A stretch of 64,000 nt of DNA from Notospermus geniculatus (Eukaryota; Nemertea; Pilidiophora; Heteronemertea; Lineidae), in assembly GCA_002633025.1 (NCBI GenBank), contig NMRB01001426.1, forward strand, positions 121,865-185,864. Direction: 5' to 3'. Both the position numbers and the translations under genes were made by a program. Positions within the stretch are counted from its first letter, which is position 1, and each line of letters begins with the position of its first letter. The notes beneath the pieces were generated by a model. It did no database searches. It was not told the DNA's origin and saw only the letters and a list, made by a program, of their open reading frames with translations. Shown in pieces: positions 10,680 to 21,990 of this stretch.

Positions 10680-10987
10680 ACCATAACTTCCTTTGAGAGG
10701 TCACAGGCCTGGTCAGTCTCAAGCCCTTGACTGACTAGTCCGCCAATGGGGACCCTAGCTCACTGCCTCAATAGGTGTCACTAGTGGTTAAAACTATTGA
10801 AATGAAACTGACAACCCGGTCCTGATCAATTATCCCACATAAAAGGCGTCCATTGTATAGGACCGGGTTTCGGTGTGCTGCCCTCTATCGTAGCTAAGAT
10901 CCCCTTTACAATGACAACTGGTATAATGTGGCTTGGGGGACAGACCCAGTGCATATTTGTCTGTGACCTCATAAAGGAAGTTACAGT
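10680..10987. mobile_element. Same MITE family, copy 2, interrupted
   Basis: The end sequences match copy 1. The middle is split at 10748-10904 by a GGGGACCCTAGC element. Removing the insert restores the order seen in copy 1 (AGTCCGCCAA then TACAATGACA). Confidence 0.7.
10748..10904. mobile_element. 157-bp GGGGACCCTAGC...GCTAAGATCCCC element, copy 1
   Basis: Short inverted ends and an inner inverted pair (CCCGGTCCT and AGGACCGGG). A close copy lies at 36922-37077. The host MITE gives an empty-site reference, so its borders are well fixed. Confidence 0.75.
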
Positions 10988-11146
10988 ATTAATCCTAACA
11001 ATTCTGAAATCTTACGCAAACCCTGCCACATCAGTATTCATTGGAAAGCGTCCATCGAGAGCTTTCCAATGAATACCATATAATAGGTTTCAAGTGACTC
11101 GCAAGTCTTATTTAAATGTTTGTGACGAAAGTGGCTTTGGGTGTGG

Positions 11147-11631
11147 AAGCCTAGCGTACATCACACTTGCGACTTGAAGCAACTGATCCGATCAGTTGCT
11201 GGTGATGTGCGCGCTGCGCGTACATCGCAAATTCAGCAACTCAGTAAAACTAGGAGGATCCAATCAGTCGTCATGTCCTAACTGCGTACATTGCACTTGC
11301 GACTGGCAGCAACTCAGGTAACATCCGGGGCATTGAGACTCTACAAGACTAGGTTTCATTCAGAAAACTAACTGGCACCGATCAGTCGCAAGCCCACGTA
11401 CATTGCAGCGACTGAGCGAAACTGGGGGAGAACTAGTCGCTAGAAAGTTGAACATGTGCAACTCGCGGCAACTGGCACTATCTCATTTCCCCGAGTTGCA
11501 AGGGTGCATACATTGACCGTTTCTGGCGACTGATCAGTCGCCCCCAGTTCCAGCTGGATCCTCCCTAGTCGCCAGTAGCTCAGTGGCGACTAGTTGTCTC
11601 CAGTCGCAAGTGCGATGTACGCCCACCTTAA
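11147..11631. mobile_element. Family G copy c
   Basis: It starts AAGCCTAGCGTACATCACAC and ends CAAGTGCGATGTACGCCCACC, with the same interior order as the 4.3-kb copy, including GGGCATTGAGACT and GTTCCAGCTGGATCCTCC. Confidence 0.75.
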
Positions 11632-11941
11632 GGGTTAATGAATCATTCATGAAGAGTGAAATTTGAATGAGGCGTTGGTACAATCCTCCAATAAGGAATT
11701 GCTACTCAAAGAGATGGGAGCGACCAATTAATTATTAAGAGGTCTTCAGTGTTGCGGCAACCAATATCTCTGGTAAAACTGCTGGTCCATGTTAGCACAA
11801 GCATGGTATACTTAGGAATGCTTGCGTAGTTTTGAAATGTTCATCAGATAACCAAAGGAAACATCAAGTTGATTTTGAAATAGTGCGCTGAATGTTAGGA
11901 TGCGTAATTGGTAAATTGGTAACAAGAAGAAATTCAGGTAG

Positions 11942-12182
11942 GAATACTTGAAAAACTCCATGGCTGTTCAGATATGCAGAAAAAACAGATTGGAATCAAA
12001 ATCAAATTTTTGTTACAGCATCTTGTGGAATTTTGAGTGTACCAAGAAAATGCAACCCAATACTTGTAATACTCCATGGCTGTTCAGATATGCAGAAAAA
12101 AACAGATTGGAATCAAAATTGAAATTTTTTAAAGGCATCTTGTGCAATGTTGAGTGTACCAAGAAAATGCAGCCCACGTATT
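11942..12182. repeat. Two tandem units of about 118 bp
   Basis: ACTCCATGGCTGTTCAGATA opens both units and GAGTGTACCAAGAAAATGCA closes both. The plus-strand frame crossing them just translates the same unit twice and has no known domain. Confidence 0.85.
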
Positions 12183-12200
12183 AGCCCACATTGTAGTTGG

Positions 12201-12770
12201 TCATGTAATTGCATCCTTTGGATTGAGACCACGTACATCCTGCTCTGAATCAGGTGGGATCTGATCATGCCAGTTTTTTGACTGCATGTCTAATATAAAT
12301 TCTGCTGGCGAATAGGCCCTAGCTTTATAGCTAGACACCAGTGTTATTCTTACGAGCCCATCTTCATCATGAACGTCTGAAGCAGGTGGCAGACGGATCA
12401 GGCTACTGTTCACTGGTTTGTACATAGTACATGTTGGCAGTTTGCCGAACATGTTTGGGATGAAATCTTTCAGAGCTGTCTGCATCGTAAGATGTTTTGG
12501 TATTCGGGGATAGTGATTGCGATCACTTTTGGGAAATCTTCATCCGTGGTTGCTGAGGAAAGCAGTCATGCGCCTGATTTCCCTGAAGTGGACTCTGATT
12601 TCCTGTTTCGCTTTTTGGTTGGACTGGCGTTATGCATTTGCAAAAGAGTGATATGGGATTTGGGCCATTTTGTACCTCATGTAGTTTACCCATTGACATC
12701 AGATGAAGTACTGTGTCTTCAACCAATAGGCTGCCAAGATACCTCTTTTGGTTTGGTTGGTCAGGATACT
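12201..12770 (-). CDS. Broken open region, unknown product
   Basis: Two minus-strand frames abut: one from about 12768 down to 12523 and one from 12539 down to 12201. They overlap near 12523-12539, where a one-base shift would join them. The downstream part has a protein-like mix (Tyr, Pro and Lys rich, then DMQSKNWHDQIPPDSEQD). I recognise no domain. It may be a decayed transposon gene or chance, and the long opposite-strand frame weakens it. Confidence 0.15.
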
Positions 12771-12982
12771 ATCTGGATGTGGGTTGTTCACTTGCAAACA
12801 CTTTAGTAAGCCTAGCTTAAAAGCAGTTCGAGTGGTGGTCAAGTCCAAAGGACCAGTCAGGAACCCCACCTTCAGACATTAAAGTTGTCAATGAAAAATT
12901 ATTGAATAGAGAAAACATAAATATGCCTTGACTGCCGGATTCAGAGAGATGGATGTAAAATACCCATTGATGTCTCCAGACC

Positions 12983-13153
12983 AATAGGAGCTGTCAGTGA
13001 GTTGACCACTAGGTGTCACTACGGCCTAATTCAATGCATGTAGCTGACCCATTCATTCTTTATCGAGCACCAATCACGTGGATTTTCCTATGTATTGGTC
13101 CGCTAGAACTTTGCTGCCGTCTTTTGACAAAACACGCAGCTGTCTGTCCTATT
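12983..13153. mobile_element. MITE, AATAGGAGCTGTCAG family, copy 1
   Basis: The inverted ends (AATAGGAGCTGTCAG / CTGTCTGTCCTATT) enclose GTTGACCACTAGGTGTCAC and GGTCCGCTAGAACTTTGCTG. A second copy is at 14513-14684, with about 85% identity by eye. Confidence 0.75.
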
Positions 13154-14244
13154 CATGCCCTTTCAAGGGCTACTTTGCTGTGAGTTTGTGATCAGGGCCT
13201 ACTCTTCATTTGGAAAGACTGTCCAACTCCCATCTCCTTGACACCACATCTTTGCTACGCCTATGGAGCCATGCATTCCAAGATGTAGTCTCTTGTTGCT
13301 GCATGGTATTCATGTTCGCCCAGTATCAGGTATGACATATGACTCCAATGCATTACCTGCATCTTACTGGAGTTTACACGGAGGAGTATCATGATGCTGT
13401 AACACAGTGATCCCCTGGGAGTGTGTCCGGTAATGCTATGCCTTCTCATGAATTCTGATGTTAGATTACCTCTTCACGCATTACGCCAAGTCTTAGCCTA
13501 CGGGTATACCGAACGCGAATTCGCATGCGATAGGGCAACACATGCAATTTATGCTTCGAGAGCCTTTCTTTGCGTGCAGTGCGGCGGAAAATAACAAAGC
13601 CTTTGACGCACAGGACGACAGATCGCATTCGCCATAGCCGTAGCATCAGTTTTGTTGCAAAAATGCACGACTACTACTCGAATATATGCGTAACTGTGTA
13701 GGCTGCAGCTCTATCAGTCTTGCGGATCGCAGTCTTTCTGTTGACCTTTCGATTAAAACCTTTGAAACTAAATCCTCCTCTCATCCTGCGCAGTCTGAAA
13801 GCCGACGTAAAAAATATATCAGCCACTTGTATCTGAAGCTTAAGTTCCTGCCTCATTTTCAAAAAGCGGATTTCTGCCGTACGTCCCTCGTGATGGAGTC
13901 GATGCTGCCAGTATCAGACCGAGAATCTGGATAGCTTTGTTATCCTTCCTCATCCATTCTGAAGAAGGGCCGTGTGTAATCATATCTTGACATCTGATAT
14001 TTTGAAACTGATGCCCTTGATGTTGGCTTTTAAAGGTCATTCAGAAGATTACACAGGACTCTGGTATTTTTTCTCATTTTGGAGTGCGGTTCTTTTCAAG
14101 CATGCCTTTAGAATTGGTTAGACCCTATATTTCTTGGACTAATATGGGCACACTTGGCGTTGATAGGAACTGGAGAATGTCTTAGATGTGACTTCAGCCT
14201 TATTTCTTCCAAAAATTACTACCTATAAGTCTTTTGAGGACATA
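13154..14244. other. Unassigned, CpG-richer centre
   Basis: 13480-13660 is richer in CpG and has loose inverted matches (CTACGGGTATACCG; GCCATAGCCGTAG), perhaps an old MITE. The rest shows nothing I can name. Confidence 0.35.
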
Positions 14245-14436
14245 TTAGGGCCGTTTAGACGACAAGCCAAAAAACCACATTCAGATTCGAACCGATTGGA
14301 TCCGATCGACCCGCATCAGGTCTCATTTGCGTTTAGACGAGATTTGAATGTGGTCGTATGTGGTCCAAAATCCACATTGGACCGCATTGGGTAGCGTTTA
14401 CACACAAATCTGCATTGGGTAGCGTTTAACCCTAAT
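14245..14436. mobile_element. MITE, ATTAGGGCCGTTTAGACG ends
   Basis: The left end ATTAGGGCCGTTTAGACG is answered by the complement of the right end GTAGCGTTTAACCCTAAT. Inside, CCACATT..GACCGCAT segments occur in both orientations. Borders are approximate. Confidence 0.5.
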
Positions 14437-14512
14437 TTGGGCACAGTTTTGACCAGTTGCATTTGGGGCACACATCAAATTCGCTAGGCCTTCTACGACC
14501 TAGCCACCATGT

Positions 14513-14684
14513 AATAGGAGCTGTCAGCGAGTTGACCACTAGGTGTCACGACTGCCCAATTCAATACATCTAGCGGACCCAGTCATTATCGATCGAGCAG
14601 CAATCACGTAGATTTTCCTGTACATTGGTCCGCTAGAACTTTGCTGCCATCTGTTGGCAATATGCACGGCTGACTGCTCCTATT
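14513..14684. mobile_element. MITE, AATAGGAGCTGTCAG family, copy 2
   Basis: Same ends and same internal order as the copy at 12983. The right end reads CTGACTGCTCCTATT. Confidence 0.75.
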
Positions 14685-15027
14685 GAAAGGCCTGTCAAGA
14701 TAGCCATCCTTCTGTTCCGCTGAGAAAAAATGGGACTCCCTCTTCAAGAAAATCCAGCATCCGTAGTCTAGGCATCACATTATCGGTATTCGATATGTAT
14801 CAACATGACGACCTGTCCAAATTGGTATGGATGTGCCAATAATCCATCAGATTGTAGTCGCGGAATGCTTTGGTCGGGATGATAGCAACACATTCTGGCA
14901 CATGGAAGTCAAAGTGGTTTGTTGTGTTTGAAGGACCCATGCTTCCGCTCAGTATCTGTATGATCGAACCTTAGTGTTACCCATCCTATGGGTGTATTAC
15001 CCTCTTCGTTGACACTGAGTGTGCTTT

Positions 15028-15244
15028 CAGGGGCGTAGCTGGCGGGGGAGGGGGGACAAATGCCCCCCAGAGCAAAAAGGGACAAAACAAATTTTTCCTC
15101 TAAAAGGTCATTTCCCCTCTTCAAGCCAAGTTATTGTGGTGTCAGATGTAGGGAAAGTGCATCTGAGATTTCAATTATATTCTGGGGAGACCATCCAGAC
15201 TCAATCAATGTTGCCAGAGGCCATAAAAGCTAGCTACGCCCCTG
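15028..15244. mobile_element. hAT-like MITE, CAGGGGCGTAGC, copy 1, 5-bp TSD
   Basis: Ends CAGGGGCGTAGCTGGC and GCTAGCTACGCCCCTG. GCTTT flanks both sides (15023-15027 and 15245-15249), a 5-bp target-site duplication. Copy 2 is at 37751-38031 in opposite orientation. CAG..CTG ends are typical of hAT elements. Confidence 0.85.
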
Positions 15245-15249
15245 GCTTT

Positions 15250-16152
15250 GAAGGGTATCATCAGATGTTAGTTGCCTCAGATCTGTGCTCGGCCTTCTCA
15301 GGACAGCATGGTGCTTCAGTGCTCTTTCCACTGTTATGAAAATCTCAAAGCAGTTCACATTATCATCCTAGTCTCTCAGAAACCTTCCTGGGAACTCAAG
15401 GAGCAACTCATTCAGGTTAACTCTTGATCATTTCAGACCAGTTGAAAGTAAACTTATCAAAAATTCTCAACCAAGAATCAAACCCAAGTTCTCTCTGGCA
15501 CGAGTCTTAATGTTCAACTGCTGCACCATCCCATATTCCCCCATGTGTAATTGCCTCAGTATTATGGTGCCATCACATCCACACCTTGTCATAAACCTTT
15601 GTGCTTTGTCAGGCACGCTTTCCCTGCATTTCAGAATCATAAAATTTAATTCTTAGTATTAGATGACTCTTCACAGTGACAAATGTGACTCCATTGTTCA
15701 ACTTCCACAATGCGGGGGGAAAAGTGGTGGTGCGTAAAAAGTGGGGGCTACACGGGACCGTAATCATAGATCAACATGCAGCTGGCGTGGCTGTACACAT
15801 GATGAATGTCCCAATGTTGTTCTGTTTCACACAATTCACCATAATTCAATTCAATAGTTAATGACCTTTTTGGAAAAATTCATTTTATTGTTGGGTGCGT
15901 GAGGATCCGGGCTATTCACCTCATTCTCTGCTGCATGACTTTACATTTACATATCTTTTTTCTTCGATATATCATGGCTGCCCAGTTTTAGCCTGTGTTT
16001 TCAAAGATGGTAATCAAAGATGTTAAAATGCGGTGTTATCTTGGGTCCATACAAAACTTGTAATTTAGGATCGGTTCGGGGCCATGTTCCATCCTTCACA
16101 ATCCCTGACTGTCCAAAAGAAACTATTTCTTCTGATGTTTGGCACTGTGGCA
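15250..16152. other. Unassigned
   Basis: No repeat or gene recognised. A G-rich patch lies near 15710-15745. Confidence 0.4.
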
Positions 16153-16442
16153 GTGAGGGGATGTCCTTTTGGAGTTTCTAATCTACTCTTGATAGAAGTT
16201 CCGGTGTCCTGAGGGGATGTCGCTTTGGAGTTTCTAATCTACTCCTGATAGAAGTTACGGTGTCCTGAGGGGATGTCCTTTNCTTTTGGAGTTTCTAATC
16301 TACCTCCTGATAGAAGTTCCAGTGTCCTGAGGGATGTCCTTTTGGAGTTTCTAATCTACTCCTGATAGAAGTTCAGGTGCCCTGATGGTGTCCTTTTGGA
16401 GTTTCTAATCTGCCTCCTGATAGAAGTTCAGGTGTCCTGAGT
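16153..16442. repeat. Minisatellite, five ~56-bp units
   Basis: The core GGAGTTTCTAATCTAC and GATAGAAGTTC repeat five times with period 53-62. The third unit holds an N (16282) beside a CTTTTNCTTTTGG stutter, probably an assembly uncertainty. Confidence 0.9.
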
Positions 16443-16946
16443 CCATCATTTATGGGAAACGTATAAAGTGTCCGATACAGAGTCTGGCCTGTTCACCATA
16501 ATCTGTGGTTATCGACTAACTGTCACATATTTTGCTTTAAGTAGAATGCACTGAATGGATTCACTTGATATTGACATGTTTGGATGAGGAAGCCATATTG
16601 CTTAGGACAGAAGGACTTCAGTGTGGAGAGATCCTTCTTGAACTGTCAGAGTGGAAGTAAGAAGTAGAAAATGAATAACGTGTTGCGAATATTTTCTGTC
16701 GTTCAGGAAGTCGTGGAGATCACTTTACTGGAATTTGAAGGTTCGGAGTTGAGCATTTGTGACCTTCAGCAAGTAAAGCCAAGCGTACATCAGCCTTGCG
16801 GCTAGAAGCAACTACCGGCAATGGCATTTCCGGCAACGGTTGGCGACTACCTGGAACCAGCAGCAACTGATCCAGGGCCCTCAAAAGTAGGCGGCACGCG
16901 GTGAAAATTCGCCGTCTGAGAGCCGTAGTTGTCGCCGGGTACTTTT

Positions 16947-17836
16947 TAGCTCACCCGTGAGCTATAGTCGTCAGTCAGCGTCCGTCGTCCGTCGTCGTCG
17001 TCGTCCGTTAGCAGGGCACGTTTCGTAACCGCTGGAGCTATTGATCTGAAACTTGGTACATATATACCCCTAGGTCAGATGACCTATGACACCAAATTTC
17101 GGTCCGATTCGATTCTTGTCTTGGCCTCCAGGTGGCCAAAACCAAAAACACAAAAAGTGCAATAACTCCTTAACTAATGACTGGATCATCTCCAAATTTT
17201 TATCATAGGTGTATCTAATTAGGATACATAACATATATAACGGGTTTTTGGTTTGACCTACTTTTCAAGGTCACAGAAGTCAAAGTTCGACAAAAGTAAC
17301 GAACCAGCCGCAGTTCTAAAATATTTCACCGAGAGTCTTCATATCTTGCATAAATGTGTATTAGAGGGGTACCTTCAAAAATACCGAGTTTCGGCCCGAT
17401 TGGACATCCAATATGGCCGCCAGGTGGCGTAACCTGAAAATCATCCAAGTGCTAAAACTCAGGAACGGCTTGACCCAGATTGCTCAAACTTGATATTTAC
17501 CCCCCTCTTGATGACCTTTACAAGCACGTCAAATTTCGTCCTGATTAAACTTCCAATATGGCCGCCAGGTGGCGTAACCCGAAAGTCATCAAATGTGCTA
17601 TAACTCAGGAACGACTTGACCCAGAGCACTCAAATGTCCTATGTGGCTCCCTCTAGATGACCTTTATGTGCATGTGAAGTTTTGGACCGATCGGACATCC
17701 AATATGGCCACCAGGTGGCGTAACCTGAAAATCATCCAAGTGCTAAAACTCAGGAACGGCTTGACCCAGATTGCTCATAACTGACAAGTGACATGCACCT
17801 CTCTCTGTCATTACACTATTATGTTCAAACGGGTGA
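16947..17836. mobile_element. TTAGCTCACCC...GGGTGAGC element with CGTCC run
   Basis: AGCTCACCCGTGAGCT at the left is answered by CGGGTGAGC at the right. GTCCGTCGTC repeats follow the left end. GGTTTGACCTACTTTTCAAG sits mid-element, as in the relative at 20179-20879. The right part has three tandem units around CAATATGGCCGCCAGGTGGC. No open frame of useful length. Confidence 0.7.
17385..17785. repeat. Three tandem ~160-bp units inside the CGTCC element
   Basis: CCAATATGGCCGCCAGGTGG and AACTCAGGAACGGCTTGACC occur three times in order. The third unit is nearest to the first. Confidence 0.8.
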
Positions 17837-18098
17837 GCACATGGTCCATGGACCATTTCATTGCAGATTGACAACAACAGTCTGCAAGAAGAGAAACCAT
17901 GCTGAAGCGAATTGGTAAATCTTGCAACTGTGAATGGAACACACGATGTGATGTCGTCATCAAGCAGGCAATGAATAATGGTTTCTCAATTCGCCACTAG
18001 GGTTCATCCAATCTTGTCCCTAGTGTCTTTTTCCATAGTTATTCATCCTTTGTTCAACACAAAAGATAAGTTCACACTTAGACTTAAGTGGTTTTAGT

Positions 18099-18162
18099 GT
18101 CCTGAGGGCAGAATAAGACCAGTGCAGTAGGGTCTCTTCACTGGTCTAAAATCTGCCCTCAG
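18099..18162. repeat. Inverted repeat, 23-bp arms
   Basis: CTGAGGGCAGAATAAGACC and GGTCTAAAATCTGCCCTCAG pair across a 14-nt spacer. It lies within the 1475-bp element. A half copy of the TAAGT/ACACAAAAG palindrome precedes it (18040-18095). Confidence 0.75.
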
Positions 18163-18754
18163 ATGCTTGGAAAATGCATCTGAGGGGTTCTATAACTTCA
18201 AAATTTTCCTGGGGGAGGACCCCCAGACCCCCCTTTTGGTGGAGCTCGCGCCTCCGCCGGCGCTCGGGTTCAGGTCTTCGACCGGAACATGTAGCCTCCT
18301 ACTTCCAAGCCTGTGGCCTCCTACCCTCAAAACTTTTGAGGGCCCTGCTGATCAGATGCTCAAACAGGCCGATGTACGCGCACCGGCACTATTGCCAACT
18401 GTTGCCGCTAGTTCCAGCCAGTTGGTGATGTTCTACTTGTTGCCAACAGTTGCTTCTAGTCGTCTTCAGTCGTTTCCGATGTACGCGTGCTGGCAATGAA
18501 TTTCGTCGTTTGTGGAGCACACCTGGTCATGTGATGGAATCATGTGATCCACAAAATGACTCCCGAGTGGTCCAATCAGAAGACTTCGACAATTTCCGTG
18601 TAGCATTCAGTACCATTGCCTGTTCGATGTGCGCAGTCCAGATTGAAGACTGGATTGTGCCACTTGTTGCCGCAATGACCTGTCGTGCGTACATCGATAG
18701 TGACTCTTGCGTTCAGTTGCTTCCAGTCGTAAGGCTGATGTTCGCTGGGCTTTA

Positions 18755-20178
18755 GAGGCTGTCGACTTTGTTTTGTCCCTCTTCAAAAAAGATTCCTCAA
18801 ACTTCGCACAAGGCCGCCATTTTGCACTTCCCATTTTCAAAGAAAACACCTTATATCAACGATATTTCCTCATCCAACTCGTTCCTTGCACTTGCAGGAA
18901 TCTAATATCCATAGCAGACTTGCCTGGTGTGAAAAAGTAATGACTTTACACCATGGCAACTTCATAAATGTCAACATTGGATATGATTTTCACTCCATTG
19001 GACTTCCTTGAAGGTGTAGTATGTACTAATGCAGCTCATGTCAATTCAAGTTTACTCAAGTTTTCTACACGGTATGCACATGTTACATACTGTTATACAG
19101 GCTCTTTAAGGTCCTGTGAACACGAAAAACATCCCACATGATTGCCTCATGAATTTTCCTAGTTATTCGACTACAGGCATGGAGAAAACGGATACCAAGA
19201 AAATAATGGCGTATATCGCTGTTGAAATTTTTCCAGGAGTTTCTGCAGGATCTTGGCCTGTCTAATAACTGGTGATTTATTGCAAATGAATATTTCTGAG
19301 GAATCAGAATGTCATACCTCCGCCTTGCATAGGAAATGCATTAAGATTCTGGTGTTGTTAAACTGAAATGAGTCAACGCACGATTTTAAATTACGATTTT
19401 ATATTCAGTCTCGCTCAAGTGTGATGTCATTTCGCAAAGGGGTCTCCAGCATCGTAGCCGTGCAGTTGCTTGAGATTTATGACTTTGAGGTATAACTTAG
19501 AAGAGTCTCATTAACCTTTCCCTCTCAATGTATTAATACGCTAATTACCTTGTGTTGTGGATGGTTGCTGATTGCAGTTTGACGCTCTGCAAGGAGGGAG
19601 ACTTAATGCATGCACTTACTGCATTCAGTTTTTCACCTCTGATCAAAGTCGCTGCATCAAACTAAAATTTGAGAAGAGTTTGTTTGTTTGTGGGTGTCTT
19701 CGCGATTTTCTCCAAGACTGACAAACAGATCGCCGCCAAACTTGGTATGCACATGCAGACAGACCTGGGAAGTGTCCTTACATCATCATCATCATCATCA
19801 TCAAGGCATCTGTGGCCCTCCTAGGTCTTTGCCTTTGCAATCGTGTAAATTCTATATTGACGTAGTATTTTGATATGACTTACAGTTATCGAAATATCAA
19901 CATATCGTATTGACGAAAATAACAATGCTGTTTAGGCCTTTTGATGTCATGACATCACCGAGATTGCCGTTGCATCATCCGTGACATCAGCAACATCATG
20001 TGCAACGGAATGACCATTACACCACTCGAACGGGTGTGATGTCATTATGTCTCCCAACCGCTCCAAATGACGTGACACGTCTCGCATGAATTTAGCAGTT
20101 TCCCCACTGAATGGGCATTGCCTCGTATGGAAAATGTGTGAAAGACTAGCTGATCTCTTACGAGGGCAAGACTTTTTT
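18755..20178. other. Unassigned apart from the (CAT)n run
   Basis: A patch at 19640-19770 (GATTTTCTCCAAGACTGACA, AACTTGGTATGCACATG) reads like repeat debris. No coding support. Confidence 0.4.
19780..19804. repeat. (CAT)n microsatellite
   Basis: About eight CAT units in a row within otherwise unassigned DNA. Confidence 0.9.
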
Positions 20179-20879
20179 TTAGCCCGCTTGGCCGCAAGGC
20201 CCAGCAGGGCTTATGCTGTGGTTGGGGTCATTTAGTGGTGGTCTGTCGTGCGTTAGTCCGTACGGCGGTTCGGCGGTACGGCGCTTCGTCCGTAAACTTT
20301 TGGTTTGTTAGCGCTCTAGCGCCTTTATTTTTTGACGAATCTTTTTGGTCTTCGGTGGGTCTATATATGGGCCTAAGATCTAGGTCGAGTTCGATTTTGA
20401 GCACGATTGGATTCCTATTTTGGCCTCCAGGGGGCGTTTTGTGAAAAATTTCAAAGGGCTATATTTTGATAATGGTTTGAACTATCATGTTGAAACTTTG
20501 TACACATGTACCTCTAGGTTATAGCAACTTACAGACAAACTTTCGGTGAAATCTGATTCTTCACTTTGCCACTAGGGGGCCAAAACCAAAATCACTGAAA
20601 GTGCTATTTCTCCATAACCAAGAGATGGATTTTTGTCAAATTTTTTTCATGGGTATATCTAATAAGGATACATAAGATATAGTACCCGAGTTTTTAATTT
20701 GACCTACTTTTCAAGGTCACAGAGGTCAAAGTTCACCTGAAATTATGAAATTGGCTCTTTTTCTAATGGTTTGCATGTTCTTAGTCCAGAGATTAATATG
20801 GCAATTTGGTATGTTTGTACCTAAATGGCTTTTATGGGGTTGCTGATGATTCCCACCACTGTGCTTCAAGCCAAGCGGG
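20179..20879. mobile_element. TAGCCCGCTTGGC...GCCAAGCGGGCA element
   Basis: The 700-bp element shares its plan with that at 16947: inverted GC-rich ends, a GTCCGTACGGCGG run, a TTTTGGCCTCCAGGGGGCG box, and GACCTACTTTTCAAGGTCAC. The ends differ (AGCCCGCTTGGC in place of AGCTCACC), so it is a sister family. No coding frame. Confidence 0.7.
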
Positions 20880-21866
20880 CACAGTGCCATTGGCACTATT
20901 TTCGTCATCTGGAGTCTGGTCCTATCACTTCCTCCCTCTTGGATAAACCAAGTGGGGTTAAACAGGTACCAATTAACTGTTGGCATTCAGAAAGCAATCA
21001 TAGGTTGGTTTACCACAATAATGTCTTCCCACACCATGCCTGTGTCATCATCCATCAGCTGATCTGTGTTAGGCCTACAGGCAATTATCATCCAGGCCTA
21101 ATTATGGGGTCATTATCACCAAAATGACTCAGTGAAAAAACAAAATTCGACTCGGCAAATTTGGTGTAATTTCGTGACTGAATGTCGGATAATTGGAGGT
21201 TTAGATGGAAGTAAACCTTCAAATTATTGGTGTCAGCATGATTATACGTATAGACTTCGTGTAGGCCTATATCTCTCTGTTTGATATGTGTGTTTGTGAG
21301 TTTACATTGGCCCTATCCTGTTATGCCTGTTTCAATGAATAGATGTGGGTCACAGCCTTAGAGGCGCATGTTCTACAAGGTCAAGATATGTCAAGTGATT
21401 TATTTTAACAGCTTGGTGTACAAAACATACATAATTTTCTATTTGAAAAAATTGGGCCTAAATGGTATGTAGATCCTTTCTATTCAAGGCAAAATTGGAA
21501 TTGCGTTCCACATTATTAACTATTTTTAGCTTCATTTACTTCAAATGAAACAGATCTTTCCCCGCTTATTATAAAAATGTGGGCGTAAGATATGCATTTG
21601 TTTTACGAGGAGGGCATGTCTGATGGTAGAGACTGTCCCACATTTATCTTGTTTCCCATTGAATATTTGTATTGGACCACCCTGTAGAGATGGCCATACG
21701 TCCCACTTGCGAAATAATCCAAGGAAATAGTCAAATAGTCCAAGCAGTATGCTGGGATTATGGCAAAGACCTGAAATCTCTTACCCCTGCAACACTTGTA
21801 GTGTTTTGGCCTGGAAGGAACTCATTGTCATCAAAAAGCAGGTCAGTTGTCATCATCGAAAAGGAA

Positions 21867-21990
21867 AAAAATATTGGTTTGTCCATGAAAAATATTGGTT
21901 TGTCCATAAAAATATTGGTTTGTCCATAAAAATATTGCATGGTTTTTCCATAAAAAATATTGGTTTGTCAATAAAAAATATTGCTTTGTC
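21867..21990. repeat. Minisatellite, six ~22-bp units
   Basis: AAAATATTGGTTTGTCCAT repeats about six times with small indels. Frames on both strands are repeat artefacts. Confidence 0.9.

Larger units (their letters stand above)
16873..18347. mobile_element. hAT-like 1475-bp element, 6-bp TSD CTGATC
   Basis: The ends are CAGGGCCCTCAAAAG and its exact complement. CTGATC stands on both sides (16867-16872 and 18348-18353). The related copy at 53.2 kb has the uninterrupted string CAACTGATCAGATGCTC, which proves the borders. I see no transposase frame. A CGTCC-type element is nested inside. The right part has a GGGGGAGGACCCCCAGACC stretch. Confidence 0.9.
16774..18754. mobile_element. Family G copy d, split by a 1475-bp insertion
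   Basis: It opens TAAAGCCAAGCGTACATCAG and ends GTAAGGCTGATGTTCGCTGGGCTTTA. Without the insertion and its duplicated target it is about 500 bp. Its interior (CAATGGCATTTCCGGCAACG; GGAGCACACCTGGTCA) is shared with the copy at 51907-53278, so these two form a longer subfamily. Confidence 0.75.
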
